This document shows positions 33,686 through 41,937 of a stretch of 64,000 nucleotides of DNA, one piece after another. The notes under the pieces were generated by a model, which searched no databases, was not told where the DNA came from, and was given only the letters and a program-made list of their open reading frames with translations. A program made the position numbers and the translations under genes. Positions within the stretch are counted from its first letter, which is position 1; each line of letters begins with the position of its first letter. The DNA is from Spirochaetales bacterium (lineage in GTDB: Bacteria > Spirochaetota > Leptospiria > Leptospirales > Leptonemataceae): assembly GCA_015075425.1 (NCBI GenBank), contig JABTUL010000002.1, positions 186,001 through 250,000 of the forward strand, in the 5' to 3' direction.

Positions 33686-34354
33686 ATGAAAGAACGCGGA
33701 CATCCCGGAAAACGTATGTGGGCGGCCAATTTGATCTACGGGCTCTCCCGTCTGGTCATGCCCTTGAAATACCGGATACTGCTTGAGGGCATTGAGAATC
33801 TTCCGGCAGAAGGGCCTGTGCTGCTACTCGCCAAGCACCAGCGCCTCGATGATATCCCCCTGGGCCTCATGGTATTACAGAAATACAGGCGCAGTGATAT
33901 CTATTGCATCATGAAGGACAGTCTGGCAAAGTGGTATTTTTTTAATATTATCGTTCTGGCCGGAGGAATCCCGCTGAATCGCAAAAATCCGGAAAAGAGC
34001 AAATGGCCGCTGATTTTTGCCCGTGATCAATTGCACGCGGGAAAGCTAATGGTCATTTTCCCCGAACAAACGTTCTTTCCCGGAAAAATGGGCCGCGGAA
34101 AAACTCCTGGATTTCGTTTTCTCGCCGGCCGGCCGGAAATACCCCTGGCGGTAAATGTTATCGGCTTTCGATACCATAAGTCCGGCCGGCGGACAGAGGC
34201 TCACGTCCGGATCGGGAAGACTACCTACTACAACAAAGATCATGACCCGGATGAATTCCTCCATGAAAGAATGCATGAGATGGCCACGCTGTCCTTGCTT
34301 ACCTACCCCTACAAACGTCCGGCCAAAGGTGCAACAACGGAAGATCCGGAGTAG
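33686..34354 (+). CDS. PlsC-like acyltransferase
   Basis: This 222-residue protein has the catalytic H-x4-D motif in LLLAKHQRLDDIPLG, a GGIPLNRKNPEKS block II, and IFPEQTFFPGKMGRG in block III (the usual EGTR is replaced by EQTF). The acceptor could be lysophosphatidic acid or another lipid or glycan. It follows the SPFH-like gene by 8 nt and precedes the SGNH-like gene by 61 nt. It is not closely similar in text to the other PlsC-like protein at 13287, so they probably use different substrates. Confidence 0.85.
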   Translation: MKERGHPGKRMWAANLIYGLSRLVMPLKYRILLEGIENLPAEGPVLLLAKHQRLDDIPLGLMVLQKYRRSDIYCIMKDSLAKWYFFNIIVLAGGIPLNRKNPEKSKWPLIFARDQLHAGKLMVIFPEQTFFPGKMGRGKTPGFRFLAGRPEIPLAVNVIGFRYHKSGRRTEAHVRIGKTTYYNKDHDPDEFLHERMHEMATLSLLTYPYKRPAKGATTEDPE

Positions 34355-34415
34355 TCACCGGGAAGGCTGCCTGGTTTTTTTCAGGATGCCGATAATGGTC
34401 AGCAGGGAGAAAACC

Positions 34416-35825
34416 GTGAAACACATCGCCTTTTTATCATTTTTTCTTTTGACCTTCCTCGGCCTGGATCGTCTGGCCGGGAGTCTGGTACCGGAGCAGT
34501 ACAGCGATTTTCCCGACTACCTGCGTTACCATTCTCTTTCCTTTTCCGAACGGATGAATCGTTACGCGCGGCCGGCCATTCTGATCGTTGGCGATTCGCG
34601 CACCCAGAATGGTGTTGTTGCCGAAGAGCTTGGACCATCGGCATTCAACCTGGCGACCGGAAGTTCCGGCATTGCCTTTGTTTCCCGACTGCTCGAGACA
34701 CCTGGCATTGTGCATAAAGAATTGCGCGGTCTTCTCTGGGGTATTTCTCCGCGCATATTCAATGAGGCCTGGCAGGATCCGGTGGCGGCCACCTACGCCA
34801 GGAGTCCGGCTCTCGCCTTTCGTGAGCAAGAAGCGATTCTTTCTGACGGGCCGCTTCTCAATCAGGCTGCTGCCTTACCACACGTCGCTTTCGAGGAACT
34901 TTTTGCCTTTGTTTCACAGGGGTTTGCTTATCGGACATTGCTCCGCAGTACGGTGCTTGATCGGCTCGACCAGGGTCGCCGGTTCCGGTTGGAGGAGAAG
35001 GAGATCGTCAGCGCCGGCGGGTTCTCACCCACGCCAGAGAGGCAAAGACGTAGCTTTAATCGGGAAGAGCAAAAAAACTATCTGGCCAGCCACCGGAGCG
35101 GCGCTTTCTATTTCAGCCAGGAACGATTCCAAGAATTTCAGAATACAATAAATAAATTAAGAGAAAAACAAATCCAGATCTATCTTTTTATCCCGCCCAT
35201 GCATCCGCTTCTGGCCCGTTCCGGCGTTGCCGATCACGATGGCACTCCGCGCAGTGACTACAAGGAGCTTCTTTCCCGTCTGGAAAGAATGAAGCAGCCG
35301 GGCATCGTGGTCCGGGATTTCCACCAGGCCGGACGCAATCCGTACCGCGACTGGACCAATTACGATCACTTAAGTGAAGCTGGAGCCCGTAAGCTCACCG
35401 CAGAAATTCGTAAGGATTTAAGCGAATCCACGGAGCTACTGCATCGGAAACGGGCGGCCGGGGTGGTCAGACAAATCGTCTCCTTTCTCACCGGATCCCT
35501 ATCCGCACAGACGGAGGACCGGTCAGCGCCCATCTTGCGCTTCAATCGCAGTCAAAAGTACACCATAGTGGATATGCTTGCCGAGCCTGTGCTCGTATTC
35601 CGGGTGGACTACCAGGACAGCGGTTCCGGGCTGAATCTATCCAGCGCACGCTTTTTTCTCAATGACCGGGACCGGACCGCCGATATCCAGGTCACTCCAA
35701 CTCATATGATTTTTAAACCATCAGAGGAATTGCAGACCGGCCTTTACCGGGCCCGTTTTGAAATCTCAGACAAAGCCGGCAACAAGGCCGTTGTAATCTG
35801 GGATGTGATGTACCAGGAGTGTTGA
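34416..35825 (+). CDS. SGNH-hydrolase-like membrane-anchored protein with a C-terminal beta domain
   Basis: The 469-residue protein begins at GTG 34416, chosen because GGGAG lies 7 nt upstream and the following residues form a membrane anchor (KHIAFLSFFLLTFLGLD). The N-terminal half reads like AlgJ/AlgX or DUF1574-type SGNH proteins: ILIVGDSRTQNGV holds the Ser of the GDS block and WTNYDHLSEAGARKL holds a D-x-x-H-like pair. YLFIPPMHPLL matches the strand before the catalytic region. The last 100 residues are beta-rich with VDYQDSGSGL and FEISDKAGNKAVVIW, like bacterial Ig-like domains. Next to an MBOAT gene, this suggests acyl transfer to an envelope glycan (inference). Confidence 0.75.
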   Translation: MKHIAFLSFFLLTFLGLDRLAGSLVPEQYSDFPDYLRYHSLSFSERMNRYARPAILIVGDSRTQNGVVAEELGPSAFNLATGSSGIAFVSRLLETPGIVHKELRGLLWGISPRIFNEAWQDPVAATYARSPALAFREQEAILSDGPLLNQAAALPHVAFEELFAFVSQGFAYRTLLRSTVLDRLDQGRRFRLEEKEIVSAGGFSPTPERQRRSFNREEQKNYLASHRSGAFYFSQERFQEFQNTINKLREKQIQIYLFIPPMHPLLARSGVADHDGTPRSDYKELLSRLERMKQPGIVVRDFHQAGRNPYRDWTNYDHLSEAGARKLTAEIRKDLSESTELLHRKRAAGVVRQIVSFLTGSLSAQTEDRSAPILRFNRSQKYTIVDMLAEPVLVFRVDYQDSGSGLNLSSARFFLNDRDRTADIQVTPTHMIFKPSEELQTGLYRARFEISDKAGNKAVVIWDVMYQEC

Positions 35826-35831
35826 GAGCTT

Positions 35832-37205
35832 TTGCTCTTTAACACTGTAGAATTTTTCTGGTTCTTCCTCATCACCCTGGGGCTCTTCTATGCCCTGCCG
35901 CGCAGCCGGCCCACGCTGCGCGTTCTGGCCCTGGTCATCGCTTCTTACTATTTTTATGCCTGCTGGAAACCAGTGTATCTCCTGCTGCTACTCTTTTCTT
36001 CCCTTCTGGACTATGGCCTGGGTTTTTTGTTTCTCAAATGGCCCGCACAAAGGCACAAGTACATCGTCCTCATCAGCGCCAGCTGCAATCTGGGCATTCT
36101 TGCTTTTTTTAAGTATACAGATTTTTTCATCAGCACAATCAATCTGCTTCTGTCACAGGAGGCTGTCCTCCCGCTGACCGGCCATGAACTGCCGGTCGGC
36201 ATTTCTTTTTACACCTTCCAGACCATGTCCTACGCCATTGATATCAAACGTGGTGAAACAAAAGTCGAAAGGAATTTTTTACGATTTCTGCTGTATGTTT
36301 CCTTCTTTCCCCAACTTGTAGCCGGACCCATCGAACGAGCACGTTCTCTTTTGCCTGCCCTGCAAAACCTGGGCGAAGCGCGACCGCTGGACTGGCCTGT
36401 GGCCGTGCACCAGATTGCCCGGGGGCTCTTCAAGAAAGTCGTCATAGCCGACAACCTGGGCCCCGTGGTGGAACAAATCTTCCGCAGTCCCGGTCAGTTT
36501 AGCGGGGAAATGGTGCTTCTGGGGGCCATCCTCTTTTCCCTGGAAATTTACTGCGATTTTTCGGGCTACACGGATATGGCGATAGGTCTCGCGGCTCTGC
36601 TCGGGGTGCGCCTGGGCCTGAATTTTCAGTTCCCCTATTTTGCTACAAGTATCACAGATTTCTGGCGACGATGGCACATCTCCCTTTCCACCTGGCTACG
36701 CGACTACCTCTACATCCCGCTCGGCGGTAACCGGTCCGGGAGGGTTCGTACTTATATCAATCTGATGCTCACCATGCTTCTCGGCGGACTCTGGCATGGT
36801 CCCAGCTGGAATTTTGTCCTCTGGGGTTTTCTGCATGGCTTCTACCTGGCCATTGAGCGGCTTTTGCCATTCAGGCCGGGCCGACCCTGGAGCTGGTTTC
36901 TCTGGCCATTCGTATTTCTACTGGTGACCCTCACCTGGATTCCCTTTGTCACCTCTTCCTTTTCTTTGACCCTGCAGGCCTTTGAGCAGATCTTTTTGTG
37001 GCAAACGGGAGAGGCTGTCCCCCAGGCGTCTCTGACGCCTGTCTTTCTTTGCCTTGCTCTTTTTTCTCTTTTCGAGCTGTGTGAATACAGCGGACAGCGC
37101 GGGTTGTGGACCGGGTTGCGCGGTGCTCTGACCGGAGCGTACGTTGCCCTGACCACTTTCCTGGGGGCCGGTGAAGTACGGCAGTTCATTTATTTTGCAT
37201 TCTGA
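35832..37205 (+). CDS. AlgI-type MBOAT O-acyltransferase
   Basis: This 457-residue polytopic protein has about ten membrane segments. It carries the MBOAT hallmarks: YCDFSGYTDMAIGLA, NFQFPYFATSITDFWRRWHISLSTWLRDYLYIPLGGNR and the catalytic His322 in LLGGLWHGPSWNFVLWG. AlgI-type proteins pass acyl groups across the inner membrane to a periplasmic partner, usually an SGNH protein such as AlgJ/AlgX. The SGNH genes on both sides fit that arrangement. The start is TTG 35832; it lies 6 nt after the previous stop, so the genes are tightly linked. Confidence 0.95.
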   Translation: MLFNTVEFFWFFLITLGLFYALPRSRPTLRVLALVIASYYFYACWKPVYLLLLLFSSLLDYGLGFLFLKWPAQRHKYIVLISASCNLGILAFFKYTDFFISTINLLLSQEAVLPLTGHELPVGISFYTFQTMSYAIDIKRGETKVERNFLRFLLYVSFFPQLVAGPIERARSLLPALQNLGEARPLDWPVAVHQIARGLFKKVVIADNLGPVVEQIFRSPGQFSGEMVLLGAILFSLEIYCDFSGYTDMAIGLAALLGVRLGLNFQFPYFATSITDFWRRWHISLSTWLRDYLYIPLGGNRSGRVRTYINLMLTMLLGGLWHGPSWNFVLWGFLHGFYLAIERLLPFRPGRPWSWFLWPFVFLLVTLTWIPFVTSSFSLTLQAFEQIFLWQTGEAVPQASLTPVFLCLALFSLFELCEYSGQRGLWTGLRGALTGAYVALTTFLGAGEVRQFIYFAF

Positions 37206-37223
37206 CCGAAAAATAGCTCAGGC

Positions 37224-38624
37224 ATGCGTCCTGTCTTCTATTTTCTCCTTACCATCGCAACACTCACCTGCAAGGTCGGACAGGGCTTATCGGTTTTACA
37301 ACGGTACGATTCAAGACAGTACATTGAGCAGGGAGCGCCGGGCATCAATCAAGCGCTGACTTTTCGAATCGCACTGTCCGCTCCAGGGCGCGACTTACTG
37401 GAGCAGGCGGTGCGTGCCCAGCGCCACAAAGATCATCCCCGGGCCATTGAGCTTTATCGCCAGTTAACGGAACTGGAACCCGCTTCCGTCTGCGCCCGGG
37501 AACAACTGGGGCGGGCGTATATGCTGGCCGGTCAGTACGCTGAAGCTCAGGAAGTTTTCATCGCTGCCCGAAAGATGAATCACGGAAATGCGTATCTGCG
37601 TCAGGCCCTGGATCGCTGGCTGCGCTGGGCACAGGAACGCAAGCCCGTGCTATCCGAAGGCATCATGGAACAACTCTTTGCTGGCCTTGAAATTCACATG
37701 ATGGAGAATCGACTGCGCCCGGCCACCGAACGTCCCTTTGACACACCCCATCTGGTTGCAGACGGACAGCGATTCGCCATCACTCTACCCGCCAATCTAC
37801 TCTTTGAACTTCTGTCTGCGGCGGACGATGGAATTTTACTGATGGGCTCCTCTCGCGTACGCGAAGGAGTACGGGCCGGACTCATCTACAATCATCTCGA
37901 GAAGAAATGGAACCGCAGCGGACCGGTTTTCAATTTTGGTTACAGTGCTTCCAATACCGATTTCTGGGTAGATCTGGTGCAGGCAATCGAAGAAACGCGC
38001 ACAGGAAAACCGCAACTGCGCGGAGCTGTTCTTTTCATCGATTACGAAACCATGAGCTCTTACGGTATCATGGGCCTGCGCCGCCGCTTCCGGGCACCGG
38101 AAGTGCTGGTGGGAGCGCAGTGGAGCAGTTTTGTATCGGGCGGCTTGCAGTCGGCAACGGAAATCTGGCCGGTCTGGGCCCGCAGCAACTTCATGGGTTC
38201 ATGGGCACAGACGTCACGATGGGCGGATTTGATCAGAAATCCGGTTTCCTCGGGCGCCAATCCTGTAACCTATTTAGGACGTTATGCGCCAGAGAACGAC
38301 AAATTGATTGAGCTGGAAGAAACGCTGCGGGCGCTGAAAAGGCTGGCCCGGAAGGTGATTCTTATTGAAAACCCGGTGCCCTCCTTCTTTGCTGCGGCTT
38401 ACTCCGGTGGAGAGACATCGGCGCGGCCTTATGCCCGGACTGTAGCTCAAAACAATGGTCTTTCCTATTACTATCGCAGTCTGGATGAATGGGGTCTGAA
38501 CGACGGACATTTTTTTGGCTCGCGCAATTATCCCATTCACAAAATTGATTGGTTTCACTTAAATTTCAACGGCGCGGAAATCTGGAGCCGGTCGCTTGCC
38601 GATCTGATTGCCAGGGAACTATAG
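37224..38624 (+). CDS. TPR and SGNH-like protein
   Basis: This 466-residue protein begins with a hydrophobic signal/anchor (about 4-20), followed by TPR-like helix pairs (about 53-130: HPRAIELYRQLTELEPASVCAREQLGRAYMLAGQYAEAQEVFIAARK). The second half resembles SGNH-type domains: ILLMGSSRVREGV with a Ser in the GSS position, VFNFGYSASNTDFW, VLFIDYETM and a C-terminal WFHLNFNGAEIWSRSLADL with an H-x-N-x-x-G pattern. The TPR half could dock another envelope protein. It lies 18 nt after the MBOAT gene and ends 1 bp from the convergent outer-membrane protein gene. It may be a fused version of the AlgK-like and AlgJ-like functions (inference). Confidence 0.72.
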   Translation: MRPVFYFLLTIATLTCKVGQGLSVLQRYDSRQYIEQGAPGINQALTFRIALSAPGRDLLEQAVRAQRHKDHPRAIELYRQLTELEPASVCAREQLGRAYMLAGQYAEAQEVFIAARKMNHGNAYLRQALDRWLRWAQERKPVLSEGIMEQLFAGLEIHMMENRLRPATERPFDTPHLVADGQRFAITLPANLLFELLSAADDGILLMGSSRVREGVRAGLIYNHLEKKWNRSGPVFNFGYSASNTDFWVDLVQAIEETRTGKPQLRGAVLFIDYETMSSYGIMGLRRRFRAPEVLVGAQWSSFVSGGLQSATEIWPVWARSNFMGSWAQTSRWADLIRNPVSSGANPVTYLGRYAPENDKLIELEETLRALKRLARKVILIENPVPSFFAAAYSGGETSARPYARTVAQNNGLSYYYRSLDEWGLNDGHFFGSRNYPIHKIDWFHLNFNGAEIWSRSLADLIAREL

Positions 38625-38625
38625 C

Positions 38626-40080
38626 TCAGTAAAAAAGCATCGAAAAACTAAAGAAAGCCTCACCCGCCTTTCTGCCGTAGTCTGATTCCATTTGCCGGTT
38701 TCCTCCGTAGGCCAGGCCACCCAGATGAAACATCAATAGCTCACCATAGTGATAGCTTACAATCAAACGCGCCATGGTGGATTGACCCTGTGGATCGGCT
38801 ATGATATAAAACTGGTACGAATAGCTCGACCGGATCTGCCCGGTAAGGCCGGGACCGACCTGATGGGGATTGTACGTATCAAGGTGGCCGCGACGCAAGT
38901 CGTAGATCATCCTTGAGGGGCGCTCTGAATCCTGAAGGCCAGCACTTTCCAGAAGTCTGCTGCGCACCGGAAAAAATCGCCCGGCACCGCCGTTGTAAAA
39001 ATGGTAAATACCCAGGGACAGGTAACGGGCAAAATGATACTCCAGGGAAACGATGCTCTGACCAAAAGGGACGTTCTCGCGGGAAAAGACTGGCTCATCC
39101 ACTATGGTTGGATCATCGCGATCCCGGTGGTAAGAACTCAAATACAAAAAGCCTGCTCGATACTCCAGGCGGCCCTGAAGTCCGCTAAATTCCATCCCGG
39201 CCACAGCCCGCCTGGCCTTCCAGCCCATCAGAGCCGTCACTTCAAAATCCCGATCTTCCAGAGGAGCGATCTGGAGGCGCAGGAATCCGTCCTGATAGGC
39301 ACCATTTGCCGCGCTGCCGGGTAAACTCTGGTTTGCCATAACGTAAGCAGAGACTTCCACACGTTCCCGGGGTGACCAGGCAAAGAACAGTCCGTTGTTT
39401 CCCGTGTACTTTTGCGAATCCAGATCTTCCGGCCGGCGATTGTTGAATACATTTAAGGGATCATAGAAATCACTGTAGGCCCAATCAAAGTAACGCCGGC
39501 CGGCACTGAGCTGAAATTCCGCTGTCCGGTATTCCAAATAGAGATTGCGAACGTTGCCGTACTCCACAGAGTTTGAAGTCCGGCGGGTTTCTCCCGATAA
39601 AACCGGGTTATCAAAGTGTCTCCCGTCCAGCCAGCGGGCATTGAATTCTCTATCTCTCAGGTTTGTTTTGTACACCGTCGCGCTGCCATCGCCAACAAAG
39701 TTCCATTCCTTCTTTGAGGCCTCCATGCCCAGACGAGGACGGACAAAGCCCATCTCAAAGTAACGACCATCACGGTGCGTGGCCTGATAGAACGAGGAAA
39801 AAGCAAACGACACATCAAAGTAGGAATCCGGTGGTTGATGCGGCGTACCCGGGGCGACGGGACCGGAGGGCTTGGTAACAACGGGCGGCGAACTCTCCGA
39901 CGAACGGATGATGGGACTGACCTTGCGACGCGATGGCGGTCTTTCGCGATCGGACCCCTTCAGCACTTCCGACTCAAAATAGTCTTCTTCGAGAGGTTCG
40001 GCAAGGAGGAGCGACCCGCCTAAAACCCAGGTCAGCTGGAAGCAAGCCAGAAGGCCAACACTAAAGGATTTGCCCGACAC
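38626..40080 (-). CDS. Predicted outer-membrane beta-barrel protein
   Basis: The 484-residue protein starts at GTG 40080 and has a signal peptide ending near LLLAEP. A proline-rich linker (about 55-90) follows, and then repeated amphipathic strands: FYQATHRDGRYFEMGFVRPRLGM, VEYGNVRNLYLEYRTAEFQLSAGRRYFDW, RLEYRAGFLYLSSYHR and ending FFSFSMLFY, an aromatic C-terminus typical of barrel proteins. About 16-18 strands are likely. AlgE-type export porins are comparable in size, and the neighbours are an AlgI-type cassette, but no AlgE motif was recognised. It is convergent with the cassette and lies downstream of the metallophosphoesterase gene. Confidence 0.7.
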   Translation of the reverse strand: MSGKSFSVGLLACFQLTWVLGGSLLLAEPLEEDYFESEVLKGSDRERPPSRRKVSPIIRSSESSPPVVTKPSGPVAPGTPHQPPDSYFDVSFAFSSFYQATHRDGRYFEMGFVRPRLGMEASKKEWNFVGDGSATVYKTNLRDREFNARWLDGRHFDNPVLSGETRRTSNSVEYGNVRNLYLEYRTAEFQLSAGRRYFDWAYSDFYDPLNVFNNRRPEDLDSQKYTGNNGLFFAWSPRERVEVSAYVMANQSLPGSAANGAYQDGFLRLQIAPLEDRDFEVTALMGWKARRAVAGMEFSGLQGRLEYRAGFLYLSSYHRDRDDPTIVDEPVFSRENVPFGQSIVSLEYHFARYLSLGIYHFYNGGAGRFFPVRSRLLESAGLQDSERPSRMIYDLRRGHLDTYNPHQVGPGLTGQIRSSYSYQFYIIADPQGQSTMARLIVSYHYGELLMFHLGGLAYGGNRQMESDYGRKAGEAFFSFSMLFY

Positions 40081-40113
40081 CCGCCGGACATCTTCCGGAT
40101 CGAGAGGCCGGTG

Positions 40114-41001
40114 TCAACTGCTGTAAAGAAGCCGTGATTCCAGGATCTGCTGCCCGCCCAGGAGAACTTCCTCAATGACCAGGTTGTTCTGCTGCCACTG
40201 CATTTCTATATGATAGCGAACCTTTCGACCTCTCTGCGTATAGATCCGTGGCACACGGGCTGCATTCAGATAGAAGATACCATCGCGAAACAGGAACGTG
40301 GTACGCTCCCCCCCTCCCTTCAAACGATGGTGCATGTGACCGGCCACCACGCCCAGCACCCGGCCACGGGTCCGGGCATATTCAAGGGCGGCCGCCAGAT
40401 CCGGATCACCAAAGTCCTCAGCTTTGCGGAAATCGCAGCCCCAGATATCATTGGCCCGGTCGCCGAGGCCTGCGGGGCCGTTGTGGGCCAGAAAAAGAAG
40501 CGGCAATGTACTTTCATCAATTCTCTGTCTGTAAAGGGCAAGCGAATCAGCCATATCCGCAACGCCAAAGCATCGCTTGAGATACGGCTGGAACCCGAGC
40601 TCTGCCCCCCCCATACTGTGGGGCCTCCCGGCAATGATGTCCAGCTCATCAGCCCCGGCCGCCACCGTGTGGCGTGAATAACCGCAGACCTCGACCGGAG
40701 CTATGGCCTGCCGCAGCCCGGCGACTCGTTCTTCCTGTCCGGGGCTGTGACGTTCGATCATAGACCGGTTGGCCCGGATTTCCGCGATGACCTGCATAAT
40801 GGAAGTAGCATCGTGATTGCCCGGAATAAGCAGTGTGCGCCGCCTCAGACGACTCAGCAGCCGGCAGACGGGCAAAAAACGATGGAGCCTTCCTGGTAGA
40901 TCCCCCACAAGCAGAATCAGGTCCACGGTAGAATGATTGAAATACTGTATGTCTTCCTCAGAAAAAAAACCGTGGATATCACCTAATATTGCAATACGCA
41001 T
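40114..41001 (-). CDS. Calcineurin-like metallophosphoesterase
   Basis: The 295-residue protein is taken from ATG 40999-41001. The five metal-binding blocks are all present: GDIHG, LVGDLPG, GNHDAT, LFLAHNGPAG and VVAGHMHH. It is cytoplasmic: no signal or membrane segment is seen. The family acts on a wide range of phosphomono- and diesters; the substrate is unknown. It reads toward the outer-membrane barrel gene and is divergent from the pseudo-receiver gene at 41052, with 50 bp between start codons. Confidence 0.9.
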   Translation of the reverse strand: MRIAILGDIHGFFSEEDIQYFNHSTVDLILLVGDLPGRLHRFLPVCRLLSRLRRRTLLIPGNHDATSIMQVIAEIRANRSMIERHSPGQEERVAGLRQAIAPVEVCGYSRHTVAAGADELDIIAGRPHSMGGAELGFQPYLKRCFGVADMADSLALYRQRIDESTLPLLFLAHNGPAGLGDRANDIWGCDFRKAEDFGDPDLAAALEYARTRGRVLGVVAGHMHHRLKGGGERTTFLFRDGIFYLNAARVPRIYTQRGRKVRYHIEMQWQQNNLVIEEVLLGGQQILESRLLYSS

Positions 41002-41051
41002 AACGCTTGTCGGGAAATCGGGGCCGATCCAGACTGACTCCGGGGCGTAAC

Positions 41052-41453
41052 ATGTCAACGATAGCTTTTCAGATCCTGGCCATTGCCGAGGAACCTCTGC
41101 ATCCTTTGATCACTCCAGAAAGTCAGGAACGTGGCCTGGTTTTTCGTCAGGAAACCAACCCCCGCAATGCCTGGAGAGTGGCAGAAACCACTCGTCCGGA
41201 ATTACTGATTGTTTCCCTGGATTTTGAGAGGCTGGCCGGCGAAATCTTCCTGCGCCGCTTTGTAAAGGAAGAGCTCTTTACCGGAATTCCGGTCATCGCC
41301 CTCTCCCGTAAGGCAGATCGGGAAAAACTCAGCCTCCTGCAAGAACTGGGAGTGAAGGATATGCTCGCCGGTGGACTTGACTCCAAACGGCTCATGGACG
41401 GCATTGAAAAGTTTTATAGGCGCAAGGTGATTGCAGAAATGAGCAAACTGTAA
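41052..41453 (+). CDS. Degenerate receiver-domain protein
   Basis: This 133-residue stand-alone protein has the length and strand pattern of a CheY receiver domain (FQILAIAEEP, PELLIVSLDFERL, GIPVIALSRK, GVKDMLAGG). The acidic pair is present as EE, but the phosphoacceptor Asp is replaced (IVSL in place of ILDL), and the Lys-Pro of the last block is GG. So classical phosphorylation is impossible, and it is likely a pseudo-receiver. No output domain is attached. It ends 53 bp before trxA on the same strand. Confidence 0.75.
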   Translation: MSTIAFQILAIAEEPLHPLITPESQERGLVFRQETNPRNAWRVAETTRPELLIVSLDFERLAGEIFLRRFVKEELFTGIPVIALSRKADREKLSLLQELGVKDMLAGGLDSKRLMDGIEKFYRRKVIAEMSKL

Positions 41454-41506
41454 CCGCGAGGCCTGTAGAGTATCTGAATACATAGAAACGGTAAGAGGTA
41501 AGAAAA

Positions 41507-41815
41507 ATGGCAAAAGTAACCACAGATGCTTCCTTCCAGGAAGATGTTCTCAAAAGCGATGTCCCGGTTCTCGTGGATTTCTGGGCTGAATGGTGCGGCC
41601 CCTGCCGGATGCTTGGACCGGTGATTGAAAAGGTCTCTACGCAACTGGAAGGCAAGGCAAAGGTCTACAAACTCAATGTGGACGAAAATCCGGGCGTGGC
41701 CAGTCAGTACGGCATCACTGCCATTCCGACAGTCATCGTGTTCAAGAACGGACAGGTACACAAACAGCTGGTTGGAGTCCAGAAAGAGGCGCAATACCTG
41801 GGTGCCATCGGTTGA
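41507..41815 (+). CDS. trxA: Thioredoxin
   Basis: This 102-residue thioredoxin has the redox centre WCGPC (Cys30 and Cys33), the [12 protein letters not shown] helix start and the cis-proline in [17 protein letters not shown] ribosome site precedes the start. It supplies reducing power to ribonucleotide reductase and other targets in the cytoplasm. A strong intrinsic terminator follows the stop codon, so it is transcribed separately from the hem operon downstream. Confidence 0.97.
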   Translation: MAKVTTDASFQEDVLKSDVPVLVDFWAEWCGPCRMLGPVIEKVSTQLEGKAKVYKLNVDENPGVASQYGITAIPTVIVFKNGQVHKQLVGVQKEAQYLGAIG

Positions 41816-41819
41816 CAAT

Positions 41820-41838
41820 GGGGGCTGCGGCCCCCTTT
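41820..41838 (+). terminator. Intrinsic terminator of trxA
   Basis: GGGGGC at 41820-41825 pairs with GCCCCC at 41830-41835 across a four-base loop, followed by TTT. It lies 4 nt after the stop codon. The short T-run makes it moderately strong. Confidence 0.75.
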
Positions 41839-41886
41839 CCCCGTGAAATGAGATTAAGTCTCAGTACAAACCAGAACTCTCCATCC

Positions 41887-41928
41887 CTGACAAATCTCTG
41901 ACATATTTCCGACACGCCAGGATAGAAT
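41887..41928 (+). promoter_or_regulatory. HemR box and promoter upstream of hemA
   Basis: Three copies of CTGACA-like repeats start at 41887, 41898 and 41909 (CTGACA, CTGACA, CCGACA), exactly 11 bp apart, which is one DNA turn. The first two form TGACA-N6-TGACA, the hem-box reported for leptospiral HemR. A -10-like TAGAAT follows at 41923-41928, and the repeats cover the -35 position, as in activator-dependent promoters. hemA starts at 41938, ten bases after the -10, so the leader would be very short. Confidence 0.75.
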
Positions 41929-41937
41929 TCTGAGCGT

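Noticed and set aside
40076-40118. Inverted repeat GACAC...GTGTC around the start of the outer-membrane protein gene
   Set aside because: The arms are short and interrupted, and there is no T-run; I could not separate it from chance in a GC-rich stretch.
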